Shown: in pieces, positions 31,396-42,332 of the stretch | Position numbering within the stretch: the stretch's first letter is position 1 | How the letters are laid out: each line of letters starts with the position of its first letter | Assembly: GCA_905221605.1 (NCBI GenBank) | Contig: CAJNDS010001891.1 | Location: 56,001 to 120,000, forward strand | Source of the DNA: Symbiodinium natans | Lineage: Eukaryota > Sar > Dinophyceae > Suessiales > Symbiodiniaceae | Reading direction: 5' to 3' | Length of the DNA: 64,000 bases | Notes under the pieces: generated by a model | Told to the model about the DNA's origin: nothing | Seen by the model: the letters and a program-made list of their open reading frames with translations, nothing else | Database searches by the model: none | Position numbers and translations under genes: made by a program

Positions 31396-32422
31396 CTGGA
31401 TTGTGGCAATGTCCCCTAAACCCTCTTCACTGAACCCCCTGAACCCCGTAAAGCCCCCAAACCGCCTAAACTCCCAAAACCCCCCCAAAACCCCCCCAAA
31501 ACCCCCCAAACCCCATTGCCACCCTAAACCCTAAACCCCAAACCCTAAACCCTAAACCCTAAACCCTAAACCCTAAACCCTGAACCCTAAATGGCCTGCA
31601 GAAGATGGGCCGCAGCACCAAGGGGCCCTCCCGGTCGCGCAGGTAGCCTGTTGCACCTTTTAACACTAAAAAAGGAATAGGTTTAGGGTATTAGGAATTG
31701 GGGTCTCAGGGTTTAGGGTTTGAGGTTTAGGGTTTAGAGCTTGAAGTCTGCGGTTTGGGGTTTAAGATTTGGGGTTTGGGAATCCGGGTGGGCTCACTAG
31801 ATTATGGCCCCTTTGGATTCCGATTGCACTACGGTGCCGTCAAATGTTATGCACCGATTTGCAGTTGAATTTGACACTCCAGGTTCCAAGCAACCCTGGA
31901 CCCTACTTGGAAGCCATTTTGACTTAGGAAGTCTACGTAGTATCCCCTAGGAGCCCTGTAATGATCCCCGTAAGCCGCCTAAACCCTAAACCCTAAACCC
32001 TAAACCCTAAACCCTAAACCCTAAACCCGCCTTACTAACCCTACTTACTAAGTCAAAAGGGCCTCCATGTGAAGCCTTTTTGCTCTGGTTTTTGCAGGGT
32101 TCCTGAGGATCCTATGGTTCAGGGTGCTTACTAACCAATTATAACTGTACTTATAACCCTACTTATACGGGACAACCCCTATAAGGCCCTTTAGGGGTAT
32201 TATAAGTGGGGTTATAAGTACAGTTATAATTGCTTAGTCAGTACCATGAACCTTCAAGATACTTAAAAAGGAATGGCGCGACTGGACTTCCTACATTAAA
32301 CGCTGCTTGCAGAAGGTGAACTTTCTGACTGGAGGCTGTCTTCTCGGGGAGAGCCCATAGACCCCCCGTAACTAAGGAAAACATCTTACTTCGTAATTGT
32401 GTAAGGATCCCTGTTGACTATG

Positions 32423-32545
32423 TGGTCAGTTCTCAAAATCATGATCCCTTTTTGGGTACCCAAAATTTGGGTGCCCTAAATCAGAGGGGCCGCCTCATAG
32501 AAAGTAACCCCAAAGGGACACTAATTGAGCGAAACGACCATGTAG
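32423..32545. mobile_element. Diverged family-3-like element
   Basis: Shares TGGTC, CTCAAAATCATGATCCCTTT and GGGTACCC with the family. More diverged copies lie at 53692-53788, 55935-56012 and 59137-59250 (GGTCCTTTT at one end, GGGACCATA at the other). Confidence 0.55.
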
Positions 32546-33099
32546 CATACGACCCATGCCTGAACTAAGGGTTACCGGGCCGCTCTGGTAGACCAGCTGC
32601 ACCCTGTCGAAGCTTCACTCGCTTGTCCTTTACCCACACATTCTTTACGCGCACAATAGAGTATACTCTTTCCAGCCCTTAGCCGTAAACCCCAATCCTA
32701 AACCCCAAACCCTTTCAGCCAACGAAGAACAGGAAGCGTGCTCTTCACCACACGCCGAGGTACGGAAAGTGGGGGCCTGTCCGCCTCTCAAAAACTTTTG
32801 CCCTCAAGCGAAATGAAGCAGGTTTTATGCTACTAGCATCCACAAAAAGGACACCCAATACATCCACTCTCCAAAATTTACAAGGAGCCCTACACACACA
32901 CACTCACCAATAACAGTAATATTAACCCTGTTTCATATTGAAGTCTGCAGGGGCCCTTTTCGTGTAGTCCAGATCGTGTCCTGGTGCCTTCTGGCCCTGA
33001 TAGTGCGATAACTTTCGACTCCCCGCCCCAGTAAACCCTAAACCCTAAACCCTAAACCCTAAACCCTAAACCCTAAACCCTAAACCCTAAACCCTAAAC

Positions 33100-34075
33100 T
33101 CACCAAGAACAGAAGCACCTCCCACGTCGGTACTTGGCGTGATCGGGCGCCTTGGACACGGGCCAGGCGAAGACTCGCTTCAGTTGTCATTGCTTGCCCT
33201 CGTCGGGGTTTAGGGTTTACGGTATAGTTAGGAGATTTAGGCACATCTTTCACTCCCAACAGAGCGGGGGAAAAAGAGTGGGGGTCCAAAATCCCAGACG
33301 AGATGGGATTGGACTTGGCTCGAAAACTAGAGTGTCTATTGTTTCGGGTTGAGGGTTCAGGGTTTTGGGTTTAGAGAGTTCTTAAGGTAGGGGAATTCAA
33401 GGAGGGGGGTATGTAACTCAAGCCTAATACTTCCCACTAGTCCCGAAGGCTCCCTCAGCTTCCCGAAGGTTCCCTAGGTATACCCCCCCATGAGCCCCCC
33501 CTCCCTTAAGAACCCTTGAACCTCTTAGCGACAGCAGAGTAAGATGGCAAACGCACCAATGGAACCAAACGCAGAATTTTACTGACGACCCCAACGGTAT
33601 CCAACGGTTTCCTGACCACACCATCTTACGAGGAGGCATTCCCAGCTGGGACGTTTGTTCAAGCCTTTCGCGTGTACTAGGTCTAGGGTTTTGGATTCAG
33701 GGTTTAGGGCTTGGGGTCCAAATAGTGGCAACCGTTTTCATTGCCCCGAACATCGTCTATTACAAGAGCCCTGACCTAGGTCCGTCCGACAGCAAGCCTT
33801 AAAACTGTCGAGAAGGGAAATCAAAACAAACAACAACCCTCCCTCCCCCAAATAAATCCTGCGGTCAAGACCCCTAATACCCCTAAGCCCTAAACCCTAA
33901 ACCTGTAAACCCTAAATGCTAAAACCCTAAACCCTAAAACCCTAAACCCTAAACCCCAAACCTTTAAACCCTAAACCCTAAACCCTAAACCCTAAACCCA
34001 CCCACTGGGAGCCGGGGCCCTGAGGGACTCCCAGCGCCCAAGGAGGCCAGCATAGAGGCCAGGAACATGTCGGGG
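33100..34075 (-). CDS. Minus-strand exon candidates at 33.1-34.1 kb
   Basis: Three protein-like stretches: about 33101-33178 reads VFAWPVSKAPDHAKYRRGR with donor TG|GTGAGT; about 33718-33765 reads VIDDVRGNENGCHYL after acceptor ACCTAGGTCAG; and about 34000-34075 reads VAHSPDMFLASMLASLGAG after TTGCGCAAAG. They are separated by telomere-like arrays (33033-33098, 33885-33998) and MITE-like sequence. Phases between them were not established. Confidence 0.42.
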
Positions 34076-34476
34076 CTGTGGGCCACCTTTGCGCAAGGAG
34101 GCCCCTCCCTCCCCCGAGATAGGGTTTAGGGTTTAGGGTTTAGGGTTTAGGGTTGAGGGTTTTAGGGTTTTAGGGTTTTAGGGTTTTAGGGTTTTAGGGT
34201 TTTAGGGTTTTCGGGTTTTAGGGTTTTAGGGTTTAGGGTTTTAGGGTTTAGGGTTTTAGGGTTTGGGGTTGAGGGTTGAGGGTTGAGGGTTGAGGGACTA
34301 GCGTTAAAAATCGTCCAGGGATGTTCGGGGTAACACAGATCCCATCATCTGCATCAAACCCAAGGGAGACTTGTATCAGAGGCAAAGGCAAAGCAAAGGT
34401 CTCAACAGTGCCCACTAGCAGGGTGTAGGGTTTAGGGTTTAGGGTTTAGAATTTAGGGTTTAGGGTTGAAATCTTC

Positions 34477-34603
34477 CAAATGGGTGGTCGTCAAAATTAT
34501 GATGCCTTTTGGGGTACCCCAAATATCGAGTGCCGTTCAAGTGCCGTATTACCGTCGTAGGGATCCAATTAGGGACCAGAATTTTGACAACCTCCCAAAT
34601 GTT
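34477..34603. mobile_element. Family-3 inverted-repeat element
   Basis: Tips ATGGGTGGTCGTCAAAATTA and GACAACCTCCCAAAT. The core has a small internal duplication (GTGCCGTTCAAGTGCCGT). Confidence 0.78.
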
Positions 34604-34854
34604 CCTGTTATGCGTGTGGCTGGTTTGGGGTTTAGAGTTTGCAGACAATGGCAACTGGACTTTTGCACCAACGCTGTAATGTAGGGTCTACTTACAACTA
34701 CTACACCCCGTTGAACCCTGCTGAGTCTCGAACCCTAAGCCTTAAACCCCACACCCTAAACCCTATAACCCCTAGACCCTAGACCCGAGACCCGAGACCC
34801 CAGACCCCAAACCCTAAACCCTAAACCTCAAATCCCTGAGCCCTAAGCCGGAAG

Positions 34855-34926
34855 TTGCCCGTTCGCCCCAAGTGCTCCGAGGCCACGACGGCGGAACCGG
34901 GGGGAAGGACGAGGTGGACGTAGGCG
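34855..34926 (-). CDS. Exon candidate at 34.9 kb
   Basis: Reads CVDAYVHLVLPPGSAVVASE followed by HLGRTGNF, after acceptor ACCGCTCAG. The likely donor is a GC (TTCCG|GCTTAGGG). The opposite strand is open as well, but the composition favours minus. It is flanked by CCCTAAG-type repeats on one side and TTTAGGG on the other. Confidence 0.42.
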
Positions 34927-36415
34927 TCCACACATTTCTGAGCGGTTTAGGGTTTAGGGGATTAGGGTGTAGGAGTTTGGGGGTGTAGCGTTTTAGGGTT
35001 TAGGATTCATGGGGTTAGGCTTAGGGTCCTTGGGTAGGTTTGAGTAATGTGATAAGATGCTGTAGGTACTCTGAAAAGGGTCGTAAGCATAAGCATAGGT
35101 GACCCTGACTATAACCCTGTCCTATAGCCACTCGTCCCTAAGGCTTACGGTTTAGGATTTAGGGTTTAGGGGTTCAATATGCAGGGCTTTTTTTGTTTGA
35201 TCTGAGATCATGGGCCTGCTACGTCCCCTCCACGGAAAGGAAAGACCTTTGCAAAGGGCCCATGCTGTGAGATGGAGCTCATCAGCCCTAAACCTTGGCC
35301 CTAAACCCCAAACCCCAAACCCCAAACCCTAAACCCTAGACCCTAGACCCTAGACCCTAGACCCTAGACCCTAGACCCTAAACCCTAAACTTACAGGTTG
35401 CCCATAACTTAGAGCATTCCCACGCATCATCAAGGCTTCGGATATACTGTTTAAGGTGTTCTGAATTGTCATAAGCGATCCGCTTGCGAATCCTAAAGAA
35501 TACCTAGAAAGGGGGGGGGGACCCTAATGCAGAACAACCCCTTAGGGTCTAGGGTTTAGGGTTTGGGGTGTAGGTTTAGGGTTTAGGATCTTAACACATA
35601 AACCCTAAACCCTAAACCCTGAACCCTAAACACGAAACCCTAGCTTCTTGCGGGGCGGGTGCGTGGTGAATCTGAACAGGGGTTAGGGTTTAGGGTTCAG
35701 GGCTTGTTCAAGCTTTCCCAGCAGCCTGGTTAGGGTTTGTAGGGTTAGGTTTTGCCTTGGGAAAACTGAATCCTAGGATACCTGAGAGTTTGAACCTAGT
35801 TTCTGAGAAAGCAAACCCAGAACTCCCCAAACCCTGAAAAGCATCCGTAAACCCTAAACCCCAAACCTGAAAACCTCAACCCTGAACCCTAAACCCTAAA
35901 CCCTAAACCCTGAACCCTAAACCCTAAACCCTGCCGAGGCTTAGGCCTTAGGGCCTAGGGCTTAGGGTTTGTGTAGGGTTTGTAATTGCACCCAACAAGG
36001 GAAAACAAAATATACTCAAACGGATTACCTGCCTTTAGGGTTTAGGGTTAGGGAGTTTAGGGTTTAGGGTTTAGGGCTTAGGGCTTAGGGTTTAGCGTTT
36101 AGGGGTTTAGGGTTTAGGGTTTAGGGCTAGTACGGCCCCATAAACCGCATCCCTGTAAGACCTACAAAGCCTGCAGACAACGAAATGCCCCCCCCCCCCC
36201 CCCCCCCCCAACCTTATGTCCAGCATCCACAGCAGAAAGGACCAGGAGGGAAATCACAACATATCCCGACAGTGGATTCGGGTTCTTCCCTGAATATCCA
36301 CCTTACATGCCAAATCCTAAGCCTTATAAACCCGAAGCCCTCGGCCCTAAACCCTAAACCCTAAACCCTAAACCCTAAACCCTAAACCCTAAACCCTAAA
36401 CCCTAGGCCCTAAAC

Positions 36416-36919
36416 CATCGGCTGAATAGCATCCGAGGCTCAAAGAGCTGCGCTAGCTCTCGGGGCTCGTAGAGCGTGTTGATGTCCGGCAGGTCCTCCA
36501 CCTGGTTTCGGGCGTTCAAGCGTTAAGCTGTTACCCTAAACCCTAAACCCTAAACCCTAAACCCTATTCCTCAGTTAAGGAGTGTTGGAGTCTCTGGGGT
36601 TGGTTGCTTTGAGAGCGGAACCCGGAACCCAAAAACAAGGAAAGGGTACTACTGGGCGATGCTGTAAAGCCCTTCATGGGATGCTTAGGTGGCCTGCATG
36701 GGGGATAGGGTTCAGGGTTGAGGGCTTCTTGCTGCCTAGGGTGTAGGGTTTGGGTGTTTAGGGTTTAGGGTTTAGGGTTTAGGGTTTAGGGTTTAGGGTT
36801 TAGGGTTTAGGGCTAGGGTTTAGGGTTGACGCTTGAGGCACCCCCCCACCCCACCTTGCGCTTGATGCTCAGCACCTGGGGGATATGCTTCCGGGGCATC
36901 GCCGGCTTCCACACTTCAC
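36416..36919 (-). CDS. Two-exon chain at 36.4-36.9 kb
   Basis: Exon 36855-36919 reads VWKPAMPRKHIPQVLSIKRK. Exon 36416-36501 reads VEDLPDINTLYEPRELAQLF and then EPRMLFSR. They join at phase 0 (donor CAAG|GTGGGG, acceptor CGAAACCAG). The second exon's donor, ATG|GTTTAGGG, runs straight into a telomere-like tract. The 353 bp intron between holds TTTAGGG and CCCTAAA arrays. No family is recognised. Confidence 0.52.
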
Positions 36920-37004
36920 CTGAGAAGTCCGGTTTAGGGTTTAGGGTTTAGGGTTTAGGGTTTAGGGTTTAGGGTTTAGGGTTTAGGGTTTAGGGTTTAG
37001 GGTT

Positions 37005-38950
37005 TCAACGTTTAGGATTTCGGATTTAGGGCTTCAAAGTTTAGGGTGCAATTAGGGTTTAGGGTTATAGAGTTTCGGGTGTAAGGTTTAGGGATGAGGA
37101 GCATCAGAGCAGGCTCCATTGCAGAAGAAGCTTCCCTCAAGTATAGAAAAAGAGGAGGATACCCTAAACCCTATACCCTAAAACCTAAACCCTAGACCCT
37201 AAACCCTAAACCCTATACTTGGGACCCCAAACCTTCGGCGAGGACGTCTGGAGACTGAGAGCCCGCGCTCTCTCTGGAGCTTCGCCTACCACCTGCGCCG
37301 CCCTGTCTCGAGCTTCGGGAGTCCGGGCGCTATGGTTTAGGGCGTAGGGTTTAGAATTTTGGGCTCAGGGTTAAGGGTTTAGGGCTTAGGGTTTAGGGTT
37401 TAGGGCTACTACTAGGAGGTTCATGGGTAGTTGTAAGCAGGGTTATAAGTATGGTAAATATACTTGTAACCCTATTTAGGGTGCTTATGGCCCTACTTAT
37501 CACTACCCATGAACAGCTTAGGGATGTAGGGGTATAGGGCTTAGGGGCTTGGGGACTTCGAGCAGTCGAAGGTTTCAAAACCTTCGCCCTTGCACAGGGT
37601 TTAGGGTTTAGGGTTTAGGGTTTAGGTTTTAGGTTTTAGGGTTTAGGGGTGTTAACTTTCCCTTCTAGGTAGCCCAGGCACAACACGGGGGTTTCCGAAA
37701 ATAGGGGTACCCTTTTTGGGGTCCCTTTAAAGGGATTCTATTCAATTAGGGGTCTAAAGGGGCACCCCTATTTTGGGGAAATTTCCCAAAATATGACAAG
37801 GGTACCCTTTGGGATGTTGCCTCGTAGACAACGGTCCTTAAAAGGGATTATTGTAAGGGGGGTACGGTGATCCCTATTAAGGACTGTTAGTAAAAGGGGA
37901 GCATCCCGAGTTAAACCTTTCAAGGTAGTATCTACGTTGTGCTGAGATTCATGGAGTGTTTCAGCATGAGCGAAAAGCCCCCCCCCCACAACTTTCTGCT
38001 ATGATTACTTGGCTTTATCGCACTCCCCCAAGCCCTTAGTATGAAACAAGCTAAGTTGGCGCGTGTTCGCTCAAACGGATTATTGATCTTGTATAATCAT
38101 CCCGATTAAGAACTGTTTAGTATAAGGGGGCAACATCCCAAGCTCACACCATCAAAAGGCCAGGCAAGTTTGGCATCAAAGGGCACTTCTCCCGGTTCCC
38201 ATTGTTTAGGGTATAGGGCGCTCCTTTCACCCTTTGATCATGGATTTTGCATTCGTGTCTCGCTTCGCGCTGAAAATCCAAGCTGCCATGCACCACCCTG
38301 TAACCCAACAAAAACGAGAAAAAACCTCCATCGCCTCTGAAGAGCCTTAGGGTTTCGGGCTTAAGACTTTGTATGGTTAGGGTTAGGGAAAGAAAATATC
38401 ACCCATACCCTAGGCCCAAGCATAAGCTAGGAACGAAAAGGGTACGCATGTTGGTTTAACGGGGCTTGTAAGGGATAAGAGGGAAGTATGACATGTCCCA
38501 ACGGCCTAGCAAGAAAAGGCCCACTCAAAAGAAACCCTCAGGGTCAGGGCACACAAATTCTTAAATCCCTAATCCCGAAACCCCTAGGGTTTATGGTTTC
38601 AGGTTTAGGGATACACCCTAGGAGTTACCCTAAACCCTAAACCCTAACCCCCTCAACTCCGCGCCCAGCCTCGTCATCGGACTCCGCAACCTGGCTGCCT
38701 GACACAAGGGACTCAAGGAGGGACCCTTACTAGTAACTAGGGACCTCAGGGGTTCTTTCGGGTTCTAGGGTTTAGGGTTTCGGGTTTAGTTTAGGGTTGA
38801 GACCTCAGCGCTTCTTTGGGGGCTTGTCAGGGGATAGGGACTATATGAGGGTTATATAGGAGTCATATAGGGGAATAAGATGAAAGGTCCCTTGTACGCA
38901 GGCTGATTCCTTCATTTCTTCACTGAAGGCTTGCGGCGACTCCTACGTCA
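37005..38950. other. MITE cluster upstream (by coordinate) of the HLP array
   Basis: Family-2 (37418-37513), family-6 (37690-37797) and two family-1 copies (37811-37908, 38081-38143). A sequence shared with 18255-18370 spans 38705-38892. No exon recognised. Confidence 0.45.
37690..37797. mobile_element. Family-6 inverted-repeat element
   Basis: GGGGGTTTCCGAAAATAGGG at the left, mirrored by CCCTATTTTGGGGAAATTTC at the right. Related: 43270-43350, 51668-51778, 54029-54124 and 23035-23095. Confidence 0.7.
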
Positions 38951-39143
38951 ACGCAAAACATCTGTACACCCTCACCCTTGCAGAGATGAGGACGTGATGA
39001 GGCAGGCTCGCTCCATGAACGACCACGAAAGCTAGGCCCATCCTCATGCAAAGCAAGCTCCGACCTCTGTGTGTACAAGGCCTGAGCTTTTCATCTCAAA
39101 ACCTGCTCGAACATCGAAGGCTTCAGATTTCATGTGCCACGGC

Positions 39144-39503
39144 TCAGAACTGGTCCTTCACTGCCTTCACCGGATAGGCCTTGACCACCGTCTTTGCCGG
39201 CTGCGCCTTGACTGTCATTTCCTTGCCAAACATAACGCGCGTGCCGGCCTTGGTGGCTGCCTTTGTGCGGGTCTTGATCATGAAGAGTCCGGGAAGGACA
39301 AACTTGCCCGTCTTCTTCACCTCCGTGGCACCGATGTCAGCCAAGGAAGACAGCACCTGCGTCACCTCGCTCTTCTTCAAGCCCGTGCTCTCGGCCACCT
39401 GAGCGGCAATGCCACTCTTCGGCATGGCGCGGACCGCCTTCATCTTCATCACCTTCATGCTCTTGGCAGCTCCCGTGGCCTTCATTGCCTTCATGGGGGC
39501 CAT
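39144..39503 (-). CDS. Histone-like protein (HLP/HCc type), array copy 1
   Basis: A complete intronless gene for a 119-residue basic protein, last in transcription order of five tandem copies. Residues 1-29 are a Lys/Met/Ala tail (begins MAPMKAMKATG). Residues about 30-110 match the bacterial HU-like fold of dinoflagellate histone-like proteins: KSGIAAQVAESTGLKKSEV forms the helical part and KKTGKFVLPGL starts the sheet and arm. In this family the protein binds DNA in the nucleus and helps organise the nucleosome-poor chromosomes. The ATG at 39503 is chosen because the in-frame upstream triplet that would lengthen the protein to 131 residues is GTG. A pyrimidine-rich tract ending in ACAAG lies just upstream and is a likely spliced-leader acceptor. 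The protein is identical to copies 2, 3 and 5. Its 3' flank is the long type A version, shared with copy 3. Confidence 0.93.
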   Translation of the reverse strand: MAPMKAMKATGAAKSMKVMKMKAVRAMPKSGIAAQVAESTGLKKSEVTQVLSSLADIGATEVKKTGKFVLPGLFMIKTRTKAATKAGTRVMFGKEMTVKAQPAKTVVKAYPVKAVKDQF

Positions 39504-39841
39504 GGCTTCAAAGCTTGTACGCGAGAGGGAACAGGACACTACCGACTACCGGCAAATCTGAGCCTTCCTGGCACGAGCAGCTGTTAAATAACTACCCGCA
39601 AACATGACACGATCCACGAGCAACAGCTGGAAGCCACCTCCCATGCACGCGATCACACTTCTTGGCTGTAGGTTCTCAGCGAATCCCAAGTCACCCCGAA
39701 CATCTGTACACCTCACTCTTTTGGCAGAGATATGAAGAAGGCCCGCTCCATGAACGACCACGAAAGCAAGGCACATCCTCCGTGAAAGCAAGCCCTTACA
39801 TCAGCTTTCATCTCAAAATCTAAGGCTTCAAAGGCCACGGC
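39504..39841 (-). promoter_or_regulatory. HLP intergenic spacer with likely spliced-leader acceptor
   Basis: A 338 bp spacer between copy 2's stop and copy 1's start; near-identical copies lie at 40937-41274 and 41635-41972. In the transcribed strand, the last 40 bases before the ATG contain a pyrimidine tract (CCTGTTCCCTCTCG) followed by TACAAG, the best spliced-leader acceptor. Further upstream is GGCTCAGATTTG, also kept in the diverged flank of copy 5. No TATA box is evident. The promoter role is inferred from position and conservation only. Confidence 0.5.
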
Positions 39842-40201
39842 TCAGAACTGGTCCTTCACTGCCTTCACCGGATAGGCCTTGACCACCGTCTTTGCCGGCT
39901 GCGCCTTGACTGTCATTTCCTTGCCAAACATAACGCGCGTGCCGGCCTTGGTGGCTGCCTTTGTGCGGGTCTTGATCATGAAGAGTCCGGGAAGGACAAA
40001 CTTGCCCGTCTTCTTCACCTCCGTGGCACCGATGTCAGCCAAGGAAGACAGCACCTGCGTCACCTCGCTCTTCTTCAAGCCCGTGCTCTCGGCCACCTGA
40101 GCGGCAATGCCACTCTTCGGCATGGCGCGGACCGCCTTCATCTTCATCACCTTCATGCTCTTGGCAGCTCCCGTGGCCTTCATTGCCTTCATGGGGGCCA
40201 T
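39842..40201 (-). CDS. Histone-like protein (HLP/HCc type), array copy 2
   Basis: Second array member by coordinate, 698 bp from copy 1 and identical to it at the protein level (119 residues). The same ATG context (AAGCCATGG) and the same upstream pyrimidine tract ending in ACAAG are present, so trans-splicing of a spliced leader just before the start codon is expected from dinoflagellate biology. The gene is followed by the short type B 3' flank, which contains a stretch reading CCTCCGTGAAAGCAAGCCC on the plus strand. There is no intron. Near-perfect identity of genes and spacers implies very recent duplication or ongoing gene conversion. Confidence 0.93.
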   Translation of the reverse strand: MAPMKAMKATGAAKSMKVMKMKAVRAMPKSGIAAQVAESTGLKKSEVTQVLSSLADIGATEVKKTGKFVLPGLFMIKTRTKAATKAGTRVMFGKEMTVKAQPAKTVVKAYPVKAVKDQF

Positions 40202-40576
40202 GGCTTCAAAGCTTGTACGCGAGAGGGAACAGGACACTACCGACTACCGGCAAATCTGAGCCTTCCTGGCACGAGCAGCTGTTAAATAACTACCCGCAAA
40301 CATGACACGATCCACGAGCAACAGCTGGAAGCCACCTCCCATGCACGCGATCACACTTCTTGGCTGTAGGTTCTCAGCGAATCCCAAGTCACCCCGAACA
40401 TCTGTACACCTCACTCTTTTGGCAGAGATATGAAGAAGGCCCGCTCCATGAACGACCACGAAAGCTAGGCCCATCCTCATGCAAAGCAAGCTCCGACCTC
40501 TGTGTGTACAAGGCCTGAGCTTTTCATCTCAAAACCTGCTCGAACATCGAAGGCTTCAGATTTCATGTGCCACGGC

Positions 40577-40936
40577 TCAGAACTGGTCCTTCACTGCCTT
40601 CACCGGATAGGCCTTGACCACCGTCTTTGCCGGCTGCGCCTTGACTGTCATTTCCTTGCCAAACATAACGCGCGTGCCGGCCTTGGTGGCTGCCTTTGTG
40701 CGGGTCTTGATCATGAAGAGTCCGGGAAGGACAAACTTGCCCGTCTTCTTCACCTCCGTGGCACCGATGTCAGCCAAGGAAGACAGCACCTGCGTCACCT
40801 CGCTCTTCTTCAAGCCCGTGCTCTCGGCCACCTGAGCGGCAATGCCACTCTTCGGCATGGCGCGGACCGCCTTCATCTTCATCACCTTCATGCTCTTGGC
40901 AGCTCCCGTGGCCTTCATTGCCTTCATGGGGGCCAT
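40577..40936 (-). CDS. Histone-like protein (HLP/HCc type), array copy 3
   Basis: Third array member. The 119-residue protein is identical to copies 1, 2 and 5. The distance between its stop and that of copy 2 is 735 bp rather than 698 bp, because its 3' flank is the longer type A sequence also found next to copy 1. Copies 2+3 therefore repeat the arrangement seen at copy 1 and its left flank, which suggests that a two-gene unit was copied. The start codon, spliced-leader acceptor tract and lack of introns are as in the other copies. Confidence 0.93.
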   Translation of the reverse strand: MAPMKAMKATGAAKSMKVMKMKAVRAMPKSGIAAQVAESTGLKKSEVTQVLSSLADIGATEVKKTGKFVLPGLFMIKTRTKAATKAGTRVMFGKEMTVKAQPAKTVVKAYPVKAVKDQF

Positions 40937-41274
40937 GGCTTCAAAGCTTGTACGCGAGAGGGAACAGGACACTACCGACTACCGGCAAATCTGAGCCTTC
41001 CTGGCACGAGCAGCTGTTAAATAACTACCCGCAAACATGACACGATCCACGAGCAACAGCTGGAAGCCACCTCCCATGCACGCGATCACACTTCTTGGCT
41101 GTAGGTTCTCAGCGAATCCCAAGTCACCCCGAACATCTGTACACCTCACTCTTTTGGCAGAGATATGAAGAAGGCCCGCTCCATGAACGACCACGAAAGC
41201 AAGGCACATCCTCCGTGAAAGCAAGCCCTTACATCAGCTTTCATCTCAAAATCTAAGGCTTCAAAGGCCACGGC

Positions 41275-41634
41275 TCAGAACTGGTCCTTCACTGCCTTCA
41301 CCGGATAGGCCTTGACCACCGTCTTTGCCGGCTGCGCCTTGACTGTCATTTCCTTGCCAAACATAACGCGCGTGCCGGCCTTGGTGGCTGCCTTTGTGCG
41401 GGTCTTGATCATGCAGAGTCCGGGAAGGACAAACTTGCCCGTCTTCTTCACCTCCGTGGCACCGATGTCAGCCAAGGAAGACAGCACCTGCGTCACCTCG
41501 CTCTTCTTCAAGCCCGTGCTCTCGGCCACCTGAGCGGCAATGCCACTCTTCGGCATGGCGCGGACCGCCTTCATCTTCATCACCTTCATGCTCTTGGCAG
41601 CTCCCGTGGCCTTCATTGCCTTCATGGGGGCCAT
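41275..41634 (-). CDS. Histone-like protein (HLP/HCc type), array copy 4, with F74C change
   Basis: Fourth array member, 119 residues and otherwise identical to its neighbours. The plus-strand base at 41414 is C instead of A, turning codon 74 from TTC (Phe) to TGC (Cys) in the stretch LPGLFMIKTR. This is the only coding difference I see in the array. The residue lies in the predicted beta-sheet just before the DNA-binding arm and would normally be hydrophobic, so Cys is tolerable but unusual in a nuclear DNA-binding protein. The 3' flank is type B. It could be a real polymorphism between copies or an assembly error. Confidence 0.92.
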   Translation of the reverse strand: MAPMKAMKATGAAKSMKVMKMKAVRAMPKSGIAAQVAESTGLKKSEVTQVLSSLADIGATEVKKTGKFVLPGLCMIKTRTKAATKAGTRVMFGKEMTVKAQPAKTVVKAYPVKAVKDQF

Positions 41635-41972
41635 GGCTTCAAAGCTTGTACGCGAGAGGGAACAGGACACTACCGACTACCGGCAAATCTGAGCCTTCCT
41701 GGCACGAGCAGCTGTTAAATAACTACCCGCAAACATGACACGATCCACGAGCAACAGCTGGAAGCCACCTCCCATGCACGCGATCACACTTCTTGGCTGT
41801 AGGTTCTCAGCGAATCCCAAGTCACCCCGAACATCTGTACACCTCACTCTTTTGGCAGAGATATGAAGAAGGCCCGCTCCATGAACGACCACGAAAGCAA
41901 GGCACATCCTCCGTGAAAGCAAGCCCTTACATCAGCTTTCATCTCAAAATCTAAGGCTTCAAAGGCCACGGC

Positions 41973-42332
41973 TCAGAACTGGTCCTTCACTGCCTTCACC
42001 GGATAGGCCTTGACCACCGTCTTTGCCGGCTGCGCCTTGACTGTCATTTCCTTGCCAAACATAACGCGCGTGCCGGCCTTGGTGGCTGCCTTTGTGCGGG
42101 TCTTGATCATGAAGAGTCCGGGAAGGACAAACTTGCCCGTCTTCTTCACCTCCGTGGCACCGATGTCAGCCAAGGAAGACAGCACCTGCGTCACCTCGCT
42201 CTTCTTCAAGCCCGTGCTCTCGGCCACCTGAGCGGCAATGCCACTCTTCGGCATGGCGCGGACCGCCTTCATCTTCATCACCTTCATGCTCTTGGCAGCT
42301 CCCGTGGCCTTCATTGCCTTCATGGGGGCCAT
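41973..42332 (-). CDS. Histone-like protein (HLP/HCc type), array copy 5 (first in transcription order)
   Basis: The promoter-proximal copy, 119 residues, identical in protein to copies 1-3. Unlike the others, its upstream sequence diverges about 18 bases before the ATG. The common GTACGCGAGAGGG (plus strand) becomes GTAGGCGAGGGCG, and similarity then fades by about 42395. The ATG and the ACAAG acceptor in front of CTTTGAAGCCATGG are conserved, which supports both the start codon choice and the splice acceptor. This copy marks the end of the homogenised array. Confidence 0.93.
   Translation of the reverse strand: MAPMKAMKATGAAKSMKVMKMKAVRAMPKSGIAAQVAESTGLKKSEVTQVLSSLADIGATEVKKTGKFVLPGLFMIKTRTKAATKAGTRVMFGKEMTVKAQPAKTVVKAYPVKAVKDQF

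Noticed and set aside
39181-39402. Plus-strand frames of 73 and 172 codons within each HLP unit
   Set aside because: They are antisense to the HLP gene and recur only because the unit is repeated.
39504-39539. A 12-residue N-terminal extension (MSCSLSRTSFEA) of the histone-like proteins
   Set aside because: The first triplet is GTG, not ATG. Copy 5 lacks the extension, and the stretch has the look of a splice-acceptor tract.
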